Source: Alkalilimnicola sp. S0819 (GTDB lineage Bacteria; Pseudomonadota; Gammaproteobacteria; Nitrococcales; WHIW01). From it: 64,000 nt of DNA. Numbering within the stretch: position 1 is the stretch's first letter; the number at the start of each line of letters is the position of its first letter. The DNA is taken from NCBI RefSeq assembly GCF_009295635.1, contig NZ_WHIW01000003.1, positions 231,840 through 295,839 on the forward strand, in the 5' to 3' direction. This document shows positions 35,742 through 45,997 of the stretch, piece by piece. The notes beneath the pieces are model-generated. The model saw nothing but the letters and a program-made list of their open reading frames with translations, had not been told where the DNA came from and ran no database searches. The translations under genes and the position numbers were made by a program.

Positions 35742-38234
35742 TCAGTTCTCCTCGGCGGCCTGCAGCAGGCGCATGGGCGAGGCGGTATAAAGGCGTCGCG
35801 TCGCCAGGGCGCCGGCCAACAGCACCATCAGCGCACCGGCGCCACCTCCCAGGGCGATCAGATACGCCGGGAAGCCGTAGTCCAGACGGAACAGCGCATC
35901 CGCCATCGCCCAGCCCGCCGCGGCCGCCCCCAGCCCCGCCAGACTGCCGGCAATGCCGCCCACCAGGGCGAATTCCACCCAGGCCAGGCGCCGAATCAGG
36001 CTGCGTCGCGCGCCCAGGGAGCGCAACAGCGCGCTTTCGAACTGCCGCTCCTCACGGGTGATCTGCAGTGCGGCCAGCAATACCAGCAGCCCCGCCGCCA
36101 GGGTCAGCAGCACCATGGTTTCCACCACCCGGGAGCCCTGGTCGATGATTCCCCGCACCGTGTGCAGAATGGCGTTCACGTCGATGATGGTGACACTGGG
36201 ATAGCGACGCACCAGTTCCGGCAGCATGCCCCGCGCGGCCTCGGGCAGGTAGAAGCTGGTGATATAGGTCGCCGGCAGCCCCCGCAACAGCTGCGGCGTG
36301 CCCACCACGAAGAAATTGACATTGAAGCTGTCCCAGTCCACCTCCCGCAGACTGGTGACTCGCCCGGTGACGATCTCGCCGGCCACCTCGAAGCTGAGCT
36401 CATCCCCCAGTTCCATACCCAGGGTCTCGGCGATATCGGTCTCTACCGACCACTGGGCACGTTCCCCGTTCCGCTCGTCCCACCACTGACCGGCGGCGAG
36501 CTCATTGTCGGCAGGCAGGACCTCCAGCCAGGAGAGGTTGAATTCCCGGTCCACCAGGCGCTTGCCCCGGGGCGTGTCGTAATCCGCCCGGCTCACCGGC
36601 CGGCCGCTGATGGCCAGCAGCCGGCCCCGAATCATCGGATACAGGGTGCTCTCGGCGCCGCTTCTCCCGATCAACTCCTGCACAGCGGCCACTTCTTCCG
36701 GTTGCACATTGATCAGAAAGTAATTGGGTGCATCAGGCGGGATGCGCGCCTTCCAGGCCACCAGCAGGTCGTCCCGCACCACGCCCAGCAACAACAGAGC
36801 CATCAAGCCCAGGCCTAAAACCACTACCTGGATGACCGTGGTCCAGGGCCGGCGCGCCACGCCGGCGAGCGCCAGAGCCGCGGTGCCGCGGGTATGGCGC
36901 CGAGCCACGCGCACCAGCCACACCGTCAGCGCAGCGCCCAGCCCGAGCAACAACAAGGTGCCCAGCACCGCGCCGAAGACATACAGGGCGAGCTGAAGAT
37001 CGTTCACCTGCCACCACATCAGCAGGAACACACTGAGCAAGGCGGCCAGATACACCGACAGCCCGCCCAGCAGGCGCCCGCCCAGGTCCCGGCGCAGCAC
37101 CCGCAGCGGCGGCACCCGGCGCAAGCGCAGCACGCTGGGCACGGCAAAGCCCAGCAGCACCACCTGACCGGTGAGCAGGCCCATCACCGCCGGTCGCCAG
37201 TCGGGGGCCGGCATATGGGGCAACAGATCCGCCACCAGCGTCATCAGCACCCCGTGCAGGGCGAAGCCCAGCAGGCTGCCCAGCGCGCCGGCGAGCAAGC
37301 CCAGCACGATGAGCTTCAGGGCAAAGAGCAGAACGATCTGGCGCTGGCTCGCACCCAGACACCGCATCACCGCCACCGGGTCAAGCTGCCGGGCGGCATA
37401 ACGGCGGATGGTGAGCAGCATGGCCACGCCACCGACGATGATGGTGAGCAAGGCGCTCAAACCCAGGAAGCGCTGCGCGGTGCGCATCACCTCCCCCACG
37501 CCGGGCTGGCCCTCGGCCGGGGTTTCGATCTCCACGTCCCGGCGGCCCTGGGCGAGCACCCATTGCTGGTAGTCGGCCAGGGCCGCCTCGGCGCCGCCGA
37601 GCAGCAGTCGATACCGCACCCGGGAGGCCTGCTGGATCAGGCCGGTGTCGGCCACCTGGTCGAAATGGATCAACACCCTGGGCGCCAGATTGACGAAGCC
37701 GCCGCCCCGGTCGGGCTCCAGGAACAGTACCTTGCCGATGCGCAGCTCCGACTCGCCCAGGCGCAGCGTATCGCCCACTGCCAGGTCCATCTGCAACAGC
37801 AGGCGCGGCGATACCCAGGCTTCGCCGGGGGGCGGAATCTCGCGACTGGTCACCGGGTCGCGGGTGGGTGAATCGCCCACCTGCAACTCTCCACGCAGCG
37901 GGTAGGCATCCTCCACCGCCTTGATCGAGGCAAGCTGAAACTGCTCGCCGCTCAGCACGGCGCTGGGGAAGATCATCATTCGAGCGGTGTTCAATCCCCG
38001 CGCCTGGGCCTCTTCCAGCCAGGCATCGGGTAACGGGTCATCGGTCTCCAGCACCCGGTCGGCGGCCAGCAGCTCGGAAGCCCTCACCTCGGTGGCATCC
38101 CCGACCCGTTGCGCCAGCCAGCCCACTGCACTGACGGCGGTCACCGCCAACACCACGGCGAGCACCAGCAAGCGCAGCTCGCCGGAGCGCCAGTCCCGCA
38201 GCAGCTGTCGCAGGGCGAAACGCAGCGGCACCAT
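35742..38234 (-). CDS. ABC transporter permease of FtsX/MacB type (YbbP-like)
   Basis: An 830-residue permease with about ten helices: an N-terminal anchor (about 17-38), two FtsX domains (about 255-370 and 715-825) and a central helical group (about 395-490), the layout of YbbP. The large extracytoplasmic parts lie at about 45-255 and 495-700. It overlaps the ATPase gene at its 5' end and is likely cotranscribed. E. coli ybbAP is next to tesA as here; suggested roles are in lipid or envelope stress, not settled. The orientation and neighbour order match that locus. Confidence 0.9.
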   Translation of the reverse strand: MVPLRFALRQLLRDWRSGELRLLVLAVVLAVTAVSAVGWLAQRVGDATEVRASELLAADRVLETDDPLPDAWLEEAQARGLNTARMMIFPSAVLSGEQFQLASIKAVEDAYPLRGELQVGDSPTRDPVTSREIPPPGEAWVSPRLLLQMDLAVGDTLRLGESELRIGKVLFLEPDRGGGFVNLAPRVLIHFDQVADTGLIQQASRVRYRLLLGGAEAALADYQQWVLAQGRRDVEIETPAEGQPGVGEVMRTAQRFLGLSALLTIIVGGVAMLLTIRRYAARQLDPVAVMRCLGASQRQIVLLFALKLIVLGLLAGALGSLLGFALHGVLMTLVADLLPHMPAPDWRPAVMGLLTGQVVLLGFAVPSVLRLRRVPPLRVLRRDLGGRLLGGLSVYLAALLSVFLLMWWQVNDLQLALYVFGAVLGTLLLLGLGAALTVWLVRVARRHTRGTAALALAGVARRPWTTVIQVVVLGLGLMALLLLGVVRDDLLVAWKARIPPDAPNYFLINVQPEEVAAVQELIGRSGAESTLYPMIRGRLLAISGRPVSRADYDTPRGKRLVDREFNLSWLEVLPADNELAAGQWWDERNGERAQWSVETDIAETLGMELGDELSFEVAGEIVTGRVTSLREVDWDSFNVNFFVVGTPQLLRGLPATYITSFYLPEAARGMLPELVRRYPSVTIIDVNAILHTVRGIIDQGSRVVETMVLLTLAAGLLVLLAALQITREERQFESALLRSLGARRSLIRRLAWVEFALVGGIAGSLAGLGAAAAGWAMADALFRLDYGFPAYLIALGGGAGALMVLLAGALATRRLYTASPMRLLQAAEEN

Positions 38235-38920
38235 CAGGCAGCCACCAAACGGCCATGCTCCAGGCGCAGTACCCGGTCACAGCGGGAAGCGAGTTGCGGA
38301 TCATGGGTCACCATCACCAACGTGGTGCCGGATTCGCGGTTCAGGTGGAACAGAAGATCGGCGACCCGGTGCCCGGTCTCCTCGTCCAGATTGCCGGTGG
38401 GCTCATCGGCCAGCAGCAACGCGGGCTTGGCGACGAAGGCGCGGGCGATGGCGACCCGCTGCTGCTCGCCGCCGGAAAGCTGGCGCGGGTAATGGCCCAG
38501 GCGATGCTCCAGGCCCACCTGGGTGAGCGCGGCCTCCGCGCGGGCCCCGGCACCGTCCTCGCCGGCCAGCTCCAGGGGCAGCATCACATTCTCCCGCGCG
38601 GTCAGCCCCGCGAGCAGATGAAAGGCCTGGAAGACAAAGCCCAGGGACTGACCGCGCAGGCGGGCGCGGGCATCCTCGCCCAACGCGGTCAGGTCGGTGC
38701 CCAACAGGCTTACGCGCCCGTGACTGGGCAAATCCAGCCCCGCCAGCAGGCCCAGCAAGGTGGACTTGCCCGAGCCGGAAGCCCCGAGGATGGCGAGGCT
38801 CTCGCCGCTGCAAATGCTAAGATCGAGCCCATCGAACAAGCGAATCTCACCCCCAGGACCCTGGAACACCATGCCCAGAGCTTCCGTTTCCAAAACCACC
38901 CGCCGGCTGTCTTCCGCCAT
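38234..38920 (-). CDS. ybbA: ABC transporter ATPase (YbbA/LolD type)
   Basis: A 228-residue ATPase. Walker A is GASGSGKST (about 41-49), the signature LSGGEQQRVAIARA, Walker B ALLLADEPTGNLD, and the switch His in VMVTHDPQ. It matches the LolD/MacB/YbbA class and pairs with the permease that follows. The ATG at 38920 overlaps the divergent tesA ATG by two bases; an upstream ATG at 38986 would extend well into tesA and adds no conserved sequence. Confidence 0.92.
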   Translation of the reverse strand: MAEDSRRVVLETEALGMVFQGPGGEIRLFDGLDLSICSGESLAILGASGSGKSTLLGLLAGLDLPSHGRVSLLGTDLTALGEDARARLRGQSLGFVFQAFHLLAGLTARENVMLPLELAGEDGAGARAEAALTQVGLEHRLGHYPRQLSGGEQQRVAIARAFVAKPALLLADEPTGNLDEETGHRVADLLFHLNRESGTTLVMVTHDPQLASRCDRVLRLEHGRLVAA

Positions 38921-39530
38921 GTCTCGCTGGCTCCTGCTCGCATTGCTGTGGACGGTGTCCCCGGGCGCCGCCGCCGAGGCGGTCATCCTGGTGATGGGCG
39001 ACAGTCTCAGCGCCGGTTACGGCGTGCCCCGGGAGAGCCGCTGGACGGCGCTGCTGGAGCAGAGACTGCGGGAGCGCGGGCTGGCTTACCGGGTCGTGAA
39101 TGCCGCCATCACCGGCGACACCACCCGTGGTGGGCTCAGCCGCCTGCCCCAGGCGCTGGCGCGCCACGAACCGAACATACTGGTGATCGCCCTGGGGGGC
39201 AACGACGGGTTGCGCGCCATTCCCGCCCGGGAAATGCGCGAGAACCTCAGCCGCATGGTGGCACTGGGTCGCGAGGCGGGCGCCAAAGTGCTGCTGGTGG
39301 GGGTACGTCTACCCCCCAACTACGGAGCCGCGTTCACCCGCCTGTTCGCCGAAAGCTACCGCCAAGTAGCCCATGAAACCGGCGCGCCGCTGGTGCCGCG
39401 CATTCTCGACAAGGTCGGCGAGCGCCCCGAGTTGATGCAGGACGACGGCATTCACCCCAACGAGGATGCCCAACCGTTGATCCTCGACAACATCTGGGAG
39501 GGCTTGCGGCCTCTGCTGGACGACACCTGA
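38919..39530 (+). CDS. tesA: Periplasmic multifunctional esterase/thioesterase TesA
   Basis: A 203-residue SGNH hydrolase with a signal peptide (cleavage after about residue 20, PGAAA). Block I is VMGDSLSAGYG (catalytic Ser), block III ALGGNDGLR, and block V DDGIHPN (catalytic Asp and His). It acts as a thioesterase I/protease I/lysophospholipase L1 type enzyme. It is divergent from ybbA, as in E. coli, but here the two start codons overlap (CATG at 38918-38921). Confidence 0.94.
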   Translation: MSRWLLLALLWTVSPGAAAEAVILVMGDSLSAGYGVPRESRWTALLEQRLRERGLAYRVVNAAITGDTTRGGLSRLPQALARHEPNILVIALGGNDGLRAIPAREMRENLSRMVALGREAGAKVLLVGVRLPPNYGAAFTRLFAESYRQVAHETGAPLVPRILDKVGERPELMQDDGIHPNEDAQPLILDNIWEGLRPLLDDT

Positions 39531-39624
39531 TTCGCCCTGGCGGAAGCCACATCGAACCCGGCGGCCTGCGCAGGCCTCAGCCAGCCCCTGTGCAGCCCCA
39601 GGCGGAATCGAGGATGCCCGAAGA

Positions 39625-40572
39625 TCAACGCCTGAGCAGCCACCGGCCAAGCTCATGGCCCCCCACCCCAAGCCCCGCCAAACCTAAGGGCAGCAGATAA
39701 TAGACTCCTCTGAAAGCCAGCATCGCCGCCAGTAATTCATGAGTCTCCGTTCCCGGCAACATCAAGGCCAGCGTCGCCTCGAACACCCCGATACCACCGG
39801 GTACGTGACTGAGCGCCCCAACCAGCATGGCCAGCACATACAGCCCCACGAAGGCGGGATAATCCACCCCCGTGCCCGCTGGCAGCAGCACGTAGAGCAC
39901 CGCCGCCACCAGCGCGATATCCATCACGCCCACCAGCACCTGTGCCGCGCTGATGCGCAATTCCGGTGTGGGCGCCTGCCAGTTCCGAAACCGCAACGGC
40001 ATCCGCCGCCGGTGGGACCAGTACAGATAGCCCGCCAGCCCCATCAGGAGCAGCAGCCCGAGCAGACGCCATGCAAGATCCCGCAGCGGCAGCAAGGCGG
40101 AAACGGCCTGAGGCTCCAGCAGCAGCGCCATACCCGTGGTCGCGACGATGCCCAAGGTAAAGGCGAAGCCGCACAGCAACGTGATGGACACCGCATCGCC
40201 GACGCTGAACCCACAGGGCCGGTAATAGCGGTAACGCAGGGAACCGCCGGTCACCGGCGCCGGCCCCACATTGCGCTGCAGCGCGAATGCGGCCAAAGAC
40301 ACCGCCACCAGGCGCGCGACAGGCAGACGGCGACCAAGAAATGCCAGCGCGAGAGCCTCGTAGGCCAGCAAGCAGGCATAGGCGGGCACGGTGAGCAGCA
40401 CCGCGTACAACAATGCCTCCGCGGGCATGGCGCGCAGCTCGGTGAGCACGCGGCCGAACTCGATGCCTCCCAGGGCCTGGATCAACAGCCCGATGACCAG
40501 CAAGGCCAGGACGATCAACCCAAGCTGCCGCAGCACCTGTCGCTTGCCCGCCGACAGCCTCATGGGGAGCAC
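39625..40572 (-). CDS. Lysylphosphatidylglycerol synthase-like membrane protein (UPF0104 type)
   Basis: A 315-residue integral membrane protein with about 8 helices, like the N-terminal flippase half of MprF and YbhN. Landmarks are ALQRNVGPAPVTGGSLRYRYYR (about 96-117) and GALSHVPGGIGVFEATLAL (about 255-273). No aminoacyl-transferase domain is present, so it may flip a lipid but not modify it. The start may be ATG at 40572 or 40563. Function is inferred from the fold only. Confidence 0.87.
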   Translation of the reverse strand: MLPMRLSAGKRQVLRQLGLIVLALLVIGLLIQALGGIEFGRVLTELRAMPAEALLYAVLLTVPAYACLLAYEALALAFLGRRLPVARLVAVSLAAFALQRNVGPAPVTGGSLRYRYYRPCGFSVGDAVSITLLCGFAFTLGIVATTGMALLLEPQAVSALLPLRDLAWRLLGLLLLMGLAGYLYWSHRRRMPLRFRNWQAPTPELRISAAQVLVGVMDIALVAAVLYVLLPAGTGVDYPAFVGLYVLAMLVGALSHVPGGIGVFEATLALMLPGTETHELLAAMLAFRGVYYLLPLGLAGLGVGGHELGRWLLRR

Positions 40573-40708
40573 GCCTCCCGGCCTGCCCTCAATCCCATGG
40601 GCCCGCCATGGTGTATCGCGCCGTTCTTATCCATACTCCCAGTCTGGGGTCGCCGCGCCCGCGCCCCCATGACCGAAAAGCAAGCAATAACAGCCGAAGG
40701 AAGCCCGC

Positions 40709-41104
40709 ATGACCCAGACTGAAACCGACAACCTCGCCAAGCTGATCCTGCGCCTGACCCTGGGCATCCTCATCCTGCTTCACGGCATCGCCAAGCTGCG
40801 CAGCGGCGTGAGCGGCATCGAGGGTATGCTCGCCGGCCACGGCCTGCCGGCTTTCATCGCTTACGGCGTCTACATCGGCGAGGTACTGGCCCCGATCCTG
40901 CTGATCATCGGCTACTACGCCCGGGTGGGTGCGGCGCTGATCGTGGTGAACATGCTCTTCGCGCTCTTTCTCGTTCACAGCGACGAGTTCTTCCAGCTCG
41001 GCGGCAACGGCGGCTGGGCTCTGGAGCTGCAGGGCATGTTCCTGTTCACCGCCCTGGCGCTGGCCATCAGCGGCCCTGGTCGGATGAGCCTCAACAACCG
41101 CTGA
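40709..41104 (+). CDS. DoxX-family membrane protein
   Basis: A 131-residue four-helix membrane protein. LILRLTLGILILLHGIAKLRSGVSGI and GYYARVGAALIVVNMLFAL are characteristic of DoxX/YphA proteins. Helices lie at about 11-28, 50-70, 73-92 and 105-124. Family members have varied links to redox and membrane physiology; no specific function can be given. AAGGAAG precedes the ATG. Confidence 0.9.
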   Translation: MTQTETDNLAKLILRLTLGILILLHGIAKLRSGVSGIEGMLAGHGLPAFIAYGVYIGEVLAPILLIIGYYARVGAALIVVNMLFALFLVHSDEFFQLGGNGGWALELQGMFLFTALALAISGPGRMSLNNR

Positions 41105-41162
41105 CAAGCCCTTGTGCAATAGGCATTTTCTACCCCTCTTATAACCATGACGCCGGCGGCGC

Positions 41163-41168
41163 TATAAT
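41163..41168 (+). promoter_or_regulatory. -10 element of the glnS promoter
   Basis: A perfect TATAAT lies 51 bases before the glnS start, after a GC-rich spacer. The -35 region 17 bases upstream is weak. Confidence 0.55.
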
Positions 41169-41218
41169 GCGCCGCCCCAGTAACGTTCGTACGCCACGCA
41201 GGAAAGGTCTCCGTATTC

Positions 41219-42898
<1,680 letters not shown>

Positions 42899-42903
42899 CC
42901 TTC

Positions 42904-43752
42904 ATGGACTGGGCGCAGGCTCTGGCGGAAGGCACGACCGGCGGGCGCTTGCTCAGCAGCCTGTTGCTGCTGCTGGCGGTGCTGTTCACCTATCGGCTGG
43001 CCTCGCTCAGTATACGCCGCACCCCATGGGCCAGCGCCGACATCCGCCGGCGCTGGCTGGTGATGGCGCGCAACCTCGCCATACTGCTCTTTCTGCTTGG
43101 GCTGGTAGTCATCTGGGCGGCGCAGTTGCGCACCCTGGCCGTTTCCGTGGTGGGTTTCGCGGTGGCCATCGTGCTGGTCACCAAGGAACTGCTCATGTGC
43201 ATGACCGGCGGCCTGTTGCGCTCCGGAGCGGGCAGCTTCCGTGTGGGTGACCGCATCGTGGTCAAGGGGCTGCGTGGCGAGGTGGTGGACTTCACCATGC
43301 TCACCACCACGATTTTGGAAATCGGGCCCGACAACTTCAACCAGCAACACAGCGGCCGGGCCATCGTGCTGCCCAACGCCCTGTTCCTCACCGAGCCGGT
43401 CATCAACGAAAGTTACACGGAGCAGTTCGTGCTGCAGTGCACCCTGGTGCCGCTCAAGCGGGATCAGGACTGGCAGCGCCATGAGCAGGCCCTGCTCGGT
43501 GCCGCCCGTGAGCTGTGCGCGGAGTATCTGGAACCGGCCCGCGAACACATGAACCAGCTTTCCCGGCGCCTGGGCATAGAGCCTCCGGCGGTGGAACCAC
43601 GGGTCAGCCTGCACCTTCCCAAACCCGATGAGCTGCATCTGCTGGCCCGGTATCCGGTGCCTGCCGGGCGCTCCGCCCACGCTGAACAGCGGCTTCTGCG
43701 GCACTACCTGGAGCAGAGCCGGGAGCAGCGAGAGAGGAATCCGCCGCCCTGA
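42904..43752 (+). CDS. MscS-family mechanosensitive channel homologue
   Basis: A 282-residue membrane protein with three or four helices (about 14-34, 58-75, 78-100 and the pore helix AVAIVLVTKELLMCMTGGLL) followed by the MscS beta domain (VGDRIVVKGLRGEVVDFTMLTTTI, ...IVLPNALF). The C-terminal cytoplasmic domain is short and ends in a charged tail. The pore helix lacks the usual alternating Ala/Gly pattern of E. coli MscS, so gating behaviour may differ. It starts 5 bases after glnS and is probably cotranscribed with it. Confidence 0.87.
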   Translation: MDWAQALAEGTTGGRLLSSLLLLLAVLFTYRLASLSIRRTPWASADIRRRWLVMARNLAILLFLLGLVVIWAAQLRTLAVSVVGFAVAIVLVTKELLMCMTGGLLRSGAGSFRVGDRIVVKGLRGEVVDFTMLTTTILEIGPDNFNQQHSGRAIVLPNALFLTEPVINESYTEQFVLQCTLVPLKRDQDWQRHEQALLGAARELCAEYLEPAREHMNQLSRRLGIEPPAVEPRVSLHLPKPDELHLLARYPVPAGRSAHAEQRLLRHYLEQSREQRERNPPP

Positions 43753-43840
43753 GCCGCGCCGGGGAACCAACGGCCTCAGCGGAGCTCAAAGCCGGAGGCC
43801 ATGACGCCCCCGACAACAGCCACGAGGACTGACCCAGCCC

Positions 43841-45058
43841 ATGCGTCTGACTGCCCTGCTGCTTGCCCTGCCCCTGATCTCGGGCGCCGCCCTCGCCGAG
43901 GAAGACAGCTTCCGGGCCTGTCTGGATGAGTTGCGAGCTCAGGCCCTGGCCCAGGGCCTGAGCGACCACGCCGTGGACCGAGCCTTCGCGGGTATACAGC
44001 GGCGCCCCCGGGTGCTGGAGCTGGATGCCAGTCAGCCGGAGTTCCAGCGTACCTTTTGGCAGTATCTACAGGCGCGGGTCACCCAGGCCCGCGTGGAGCA
44101 GGGCCGCCGACTGCTGCAAGCCCACGGTCCGCTTCTATGGCGGGTGCACCGCGAGTTCGGCGTGCGACCGGAGTATCTGCTCGCCTTCTGGGGGCTGGAG
44201 ACCAATTATGGCGGCTACATGGGTGGCATGGGTGTGCTGGACGCGCTGGCCACCCTGGCCTGCGACACCCGCCGGGCCGATTTTTTCCGCAACGAACTGC
44301 TGCAGGCGCTGCGTATCGTACAAAGCGGTGACGTCGCCCTGGAACTGATGCGCGGCTCCTGGGCCGGCGCCATGGGCCATAAGCAATTCATGCCCTCCAC
44401 CTACAACGCCTACGCCCTGGACTACGACGGCGACGGCCGCCGTGACCTCTGGGGCAGCCTGCCCGACGCCTTCGCCTCGGCGGCCAATTACCTGAGCGCC
44501 GAAGGCTGGCGTGACGGCGAGCGCTGGGGGCGAGAAGTACGCCTGCCCCGGGACTTTGACTGGAGCCTGGCGCGCCTGGACGAAAACCGCCCGCTGGACG
44601 AGTGGCGCGCGCTGGGCGTGCGCCGCGCCAATGGCGCCCCCCTGCCCCCGGGGGACATGCAGGCCGCCCTGTTGCTGCCACAGGGGCACCGCGGGCCGTC
44701 GTTCCTGGTTTACCAGAACTTCCACGTGATCATGCGCTGGAACCGATCCAGCCACTACGCTTTGGCCGTGGGGCACCTGGCGGACCGCATCGCCGGCATG
44801 GGGGAGCTGCGTGCAGCGCCCCTGAACGAAGCGCCTCTGCGCCGGGGGCAGGTGCTGGAGATCCAGCGCGGGCTCAACGCGCTGGGCCTGGGCGCGGGCG
44901 AGCCGGACGGCATCGTCGGCCCCCAGACCCGCCAGGCCGTGCGTGCCTTCCAACAGATCGGCGGCTACCCCGCCGACGGCCATGCGGACCAATCCCTGCT
45001 GCGGCGTCTGCGGGAGAGCCTGGAGCAAGGCCCGGACCCCGCGGGGGGCAGCACCTGA
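43841..45058 (+). CDS. mltB: Lytic murein transglycosylase, MltB family, with peptidoglycan-binding domain
   Basis: A 405-residue exported enzyme (signal peptide about 1-19). It cleaves the glycan strand to 1,6-anhydro products. The catalytic Glu is in AFWGLETNYGGYMG (about 118-131); MRGSWAGAMGHKQFMPSTYNAYALDYDGDGRRDLW is the family core. The C-terminal PG_binding_1 domain (about 340-395) includes LEIQRGLNALGLGAGEPDGIVGPQTRQAVRAFQ. There is no lipobox, so it is likely soluble in the periplasm. Among MltB-type enzymes the subtype is not certain. Confidence 0.92.
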   Translation: MRLTALLLALPLISGAALAEEDSFRACLDELRAQALAQGLSDHAVDRAFAGIQRRPRVLELDASQPEFQRTFWQYLQARVTQARVEQGRRLLQAHGPLLWRVHREFGVRPEYLLAFWGLETNYGGYMGGMGVLDALATLACDTRRADFFRNELLQALRIVQSGDVALELMRGSWAGAMGHKQFMPSTYNAYALDYDGDGRRDLWGSLPDAFASAANYLSAEGWRDGERWGREVRLPRDFDWSLARLDENRPLDEWRALGVRRANGAPLPPGDMQAALLLPQGHRGPSFLVYQNFHVIMRWNRSSHYALAVGHLADRIAGMGELRAAPLNEAPLRRGQVLEIQRGLNALGLGAGEPDGIVGPQTRQAVRAFQQIGGYPADGHADQSLLRRLRESLEQGPDPAGGST

Positions 45059-45128
45059 CGCCCCACTGGGGTGGGCAGCTCGCCTGGGTTAAGCTCTGTT
45101 CAACAACGGCACCCAACGGAGAGAACCC

Positions 45129-45977
45129 TTGGCTAAACCCCTGGTCATTTATCACGGCAGCAACTGCCTGGACGGTTTCGGCAGCGCCTACGCGGCCTGG
45201 CGCCATTTCGCCCTGAATCAGGCAGTGGAGGCGGAATACCTGCCAGCCAGTCACGGTGACCCCCTGCCCGAGGTGGCGGATCGGGATGTCTACCTGCTGG
45301 ATTTCTCCTACAAGCGCCCCCTGCTTCGAGATCTGTGCGCCGCCGCGCGCCATGTGGTGATTCTCGACCACCACGTTACCGCCCAGGAGGATCTGGAGGG
45401 GCTGGACCGGGAGTTCGACAACCTGGAACTGGTTTTCGACATGCAACGCTCCGGTGCGGTGATCACCTGGGAATATTTCCACAGTGCACCGGTTCCTCGG
45501 CTGCTGGCTTGTGTCCAGGATCGGGATCTGTGGCAGTGGAAGCTTCCGGAAAGCGCGGACGTCACCGCCGCGCTGATGGCGCACCCCTACGAATTCGATC
45601 TCTGGCACGGGTTCATTGAGTCCGGCCACGGGGTCGAGGTGCTCGCCACCGAGGGGCAGGCCATCAACCGTTACCGCAAGCAGCAGATCGCCAGCTACAA
45701 GCGCAGGGCGGTGATGGGCCAGATCGCCGGTTACACCGTACCCATCGTCAACGCGCCTTCCGATATCCGCAGCGAACTGCTGGGTGAACTGGCGCAGGGC
45801 CAGCCCTTCGCCGCCGGTTACAGCGACACGGGCCACAAGCGGGGCTGGTCGCTGCGCGCCCGAGACGGTGGCGAGGATGTGGCGAAGATCGCCGCGCGCT
45901 TCGGTGGAGGCGGGCATGCCAAGGCGGCGGGTTTTGCCACGGATCTGCCGACGGATCTACTCACCGTCGAACCCTGA
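45129..45977 (+). CDS. DHH-family phosphoesterase
   Basis: A 282-residue DHH/DHHA1 protein. VVILDHHVTA supplies the DHH metal site and FGGGGHAKAAGF the DHHA1 substrate motif; an upstream HGSNCLDGFGSAYA motif gives the first metal ligand. Related enzymes hydrolyse oligoribonucleotides or cyclic dinucleotides; the substrate here is not determined. The TTG start at 45129 has GGAGAG about 6 bases upstream and gives MAKPLVIYHGSNCLDG, the natural N-terminus. It is convergent with the YgiQ gene, 20 bases apart. Confidence 0.88.
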   Translation: MAKPLVIYHGSNCLDGFGSAYAAWRHFALNQAVEAEYLPASHGDPLPEVADRDVYLLDFSYKRPLLRDLCAAARHVVILDHHVTAQEDLEGLDREFDNLELVFDMQRSGAVITWEYFHSAPVPRLLACVQDRDLWQWKLPESADVTAALMAHPYEFDLWHGFIESGHGVEVLATEGQAINRYRKQQIASYKRRAVMGQIAGYTVPIVNAPSDIRSELLGELAQGQPFAAGYSDTGHKRGWSLRARDGGEDVAKIAARFGGGGHAKAAGFATDLPTDLLTVEP

Positions 45978-45997
45978 ACGCCGATCCCGCGGTGGGA

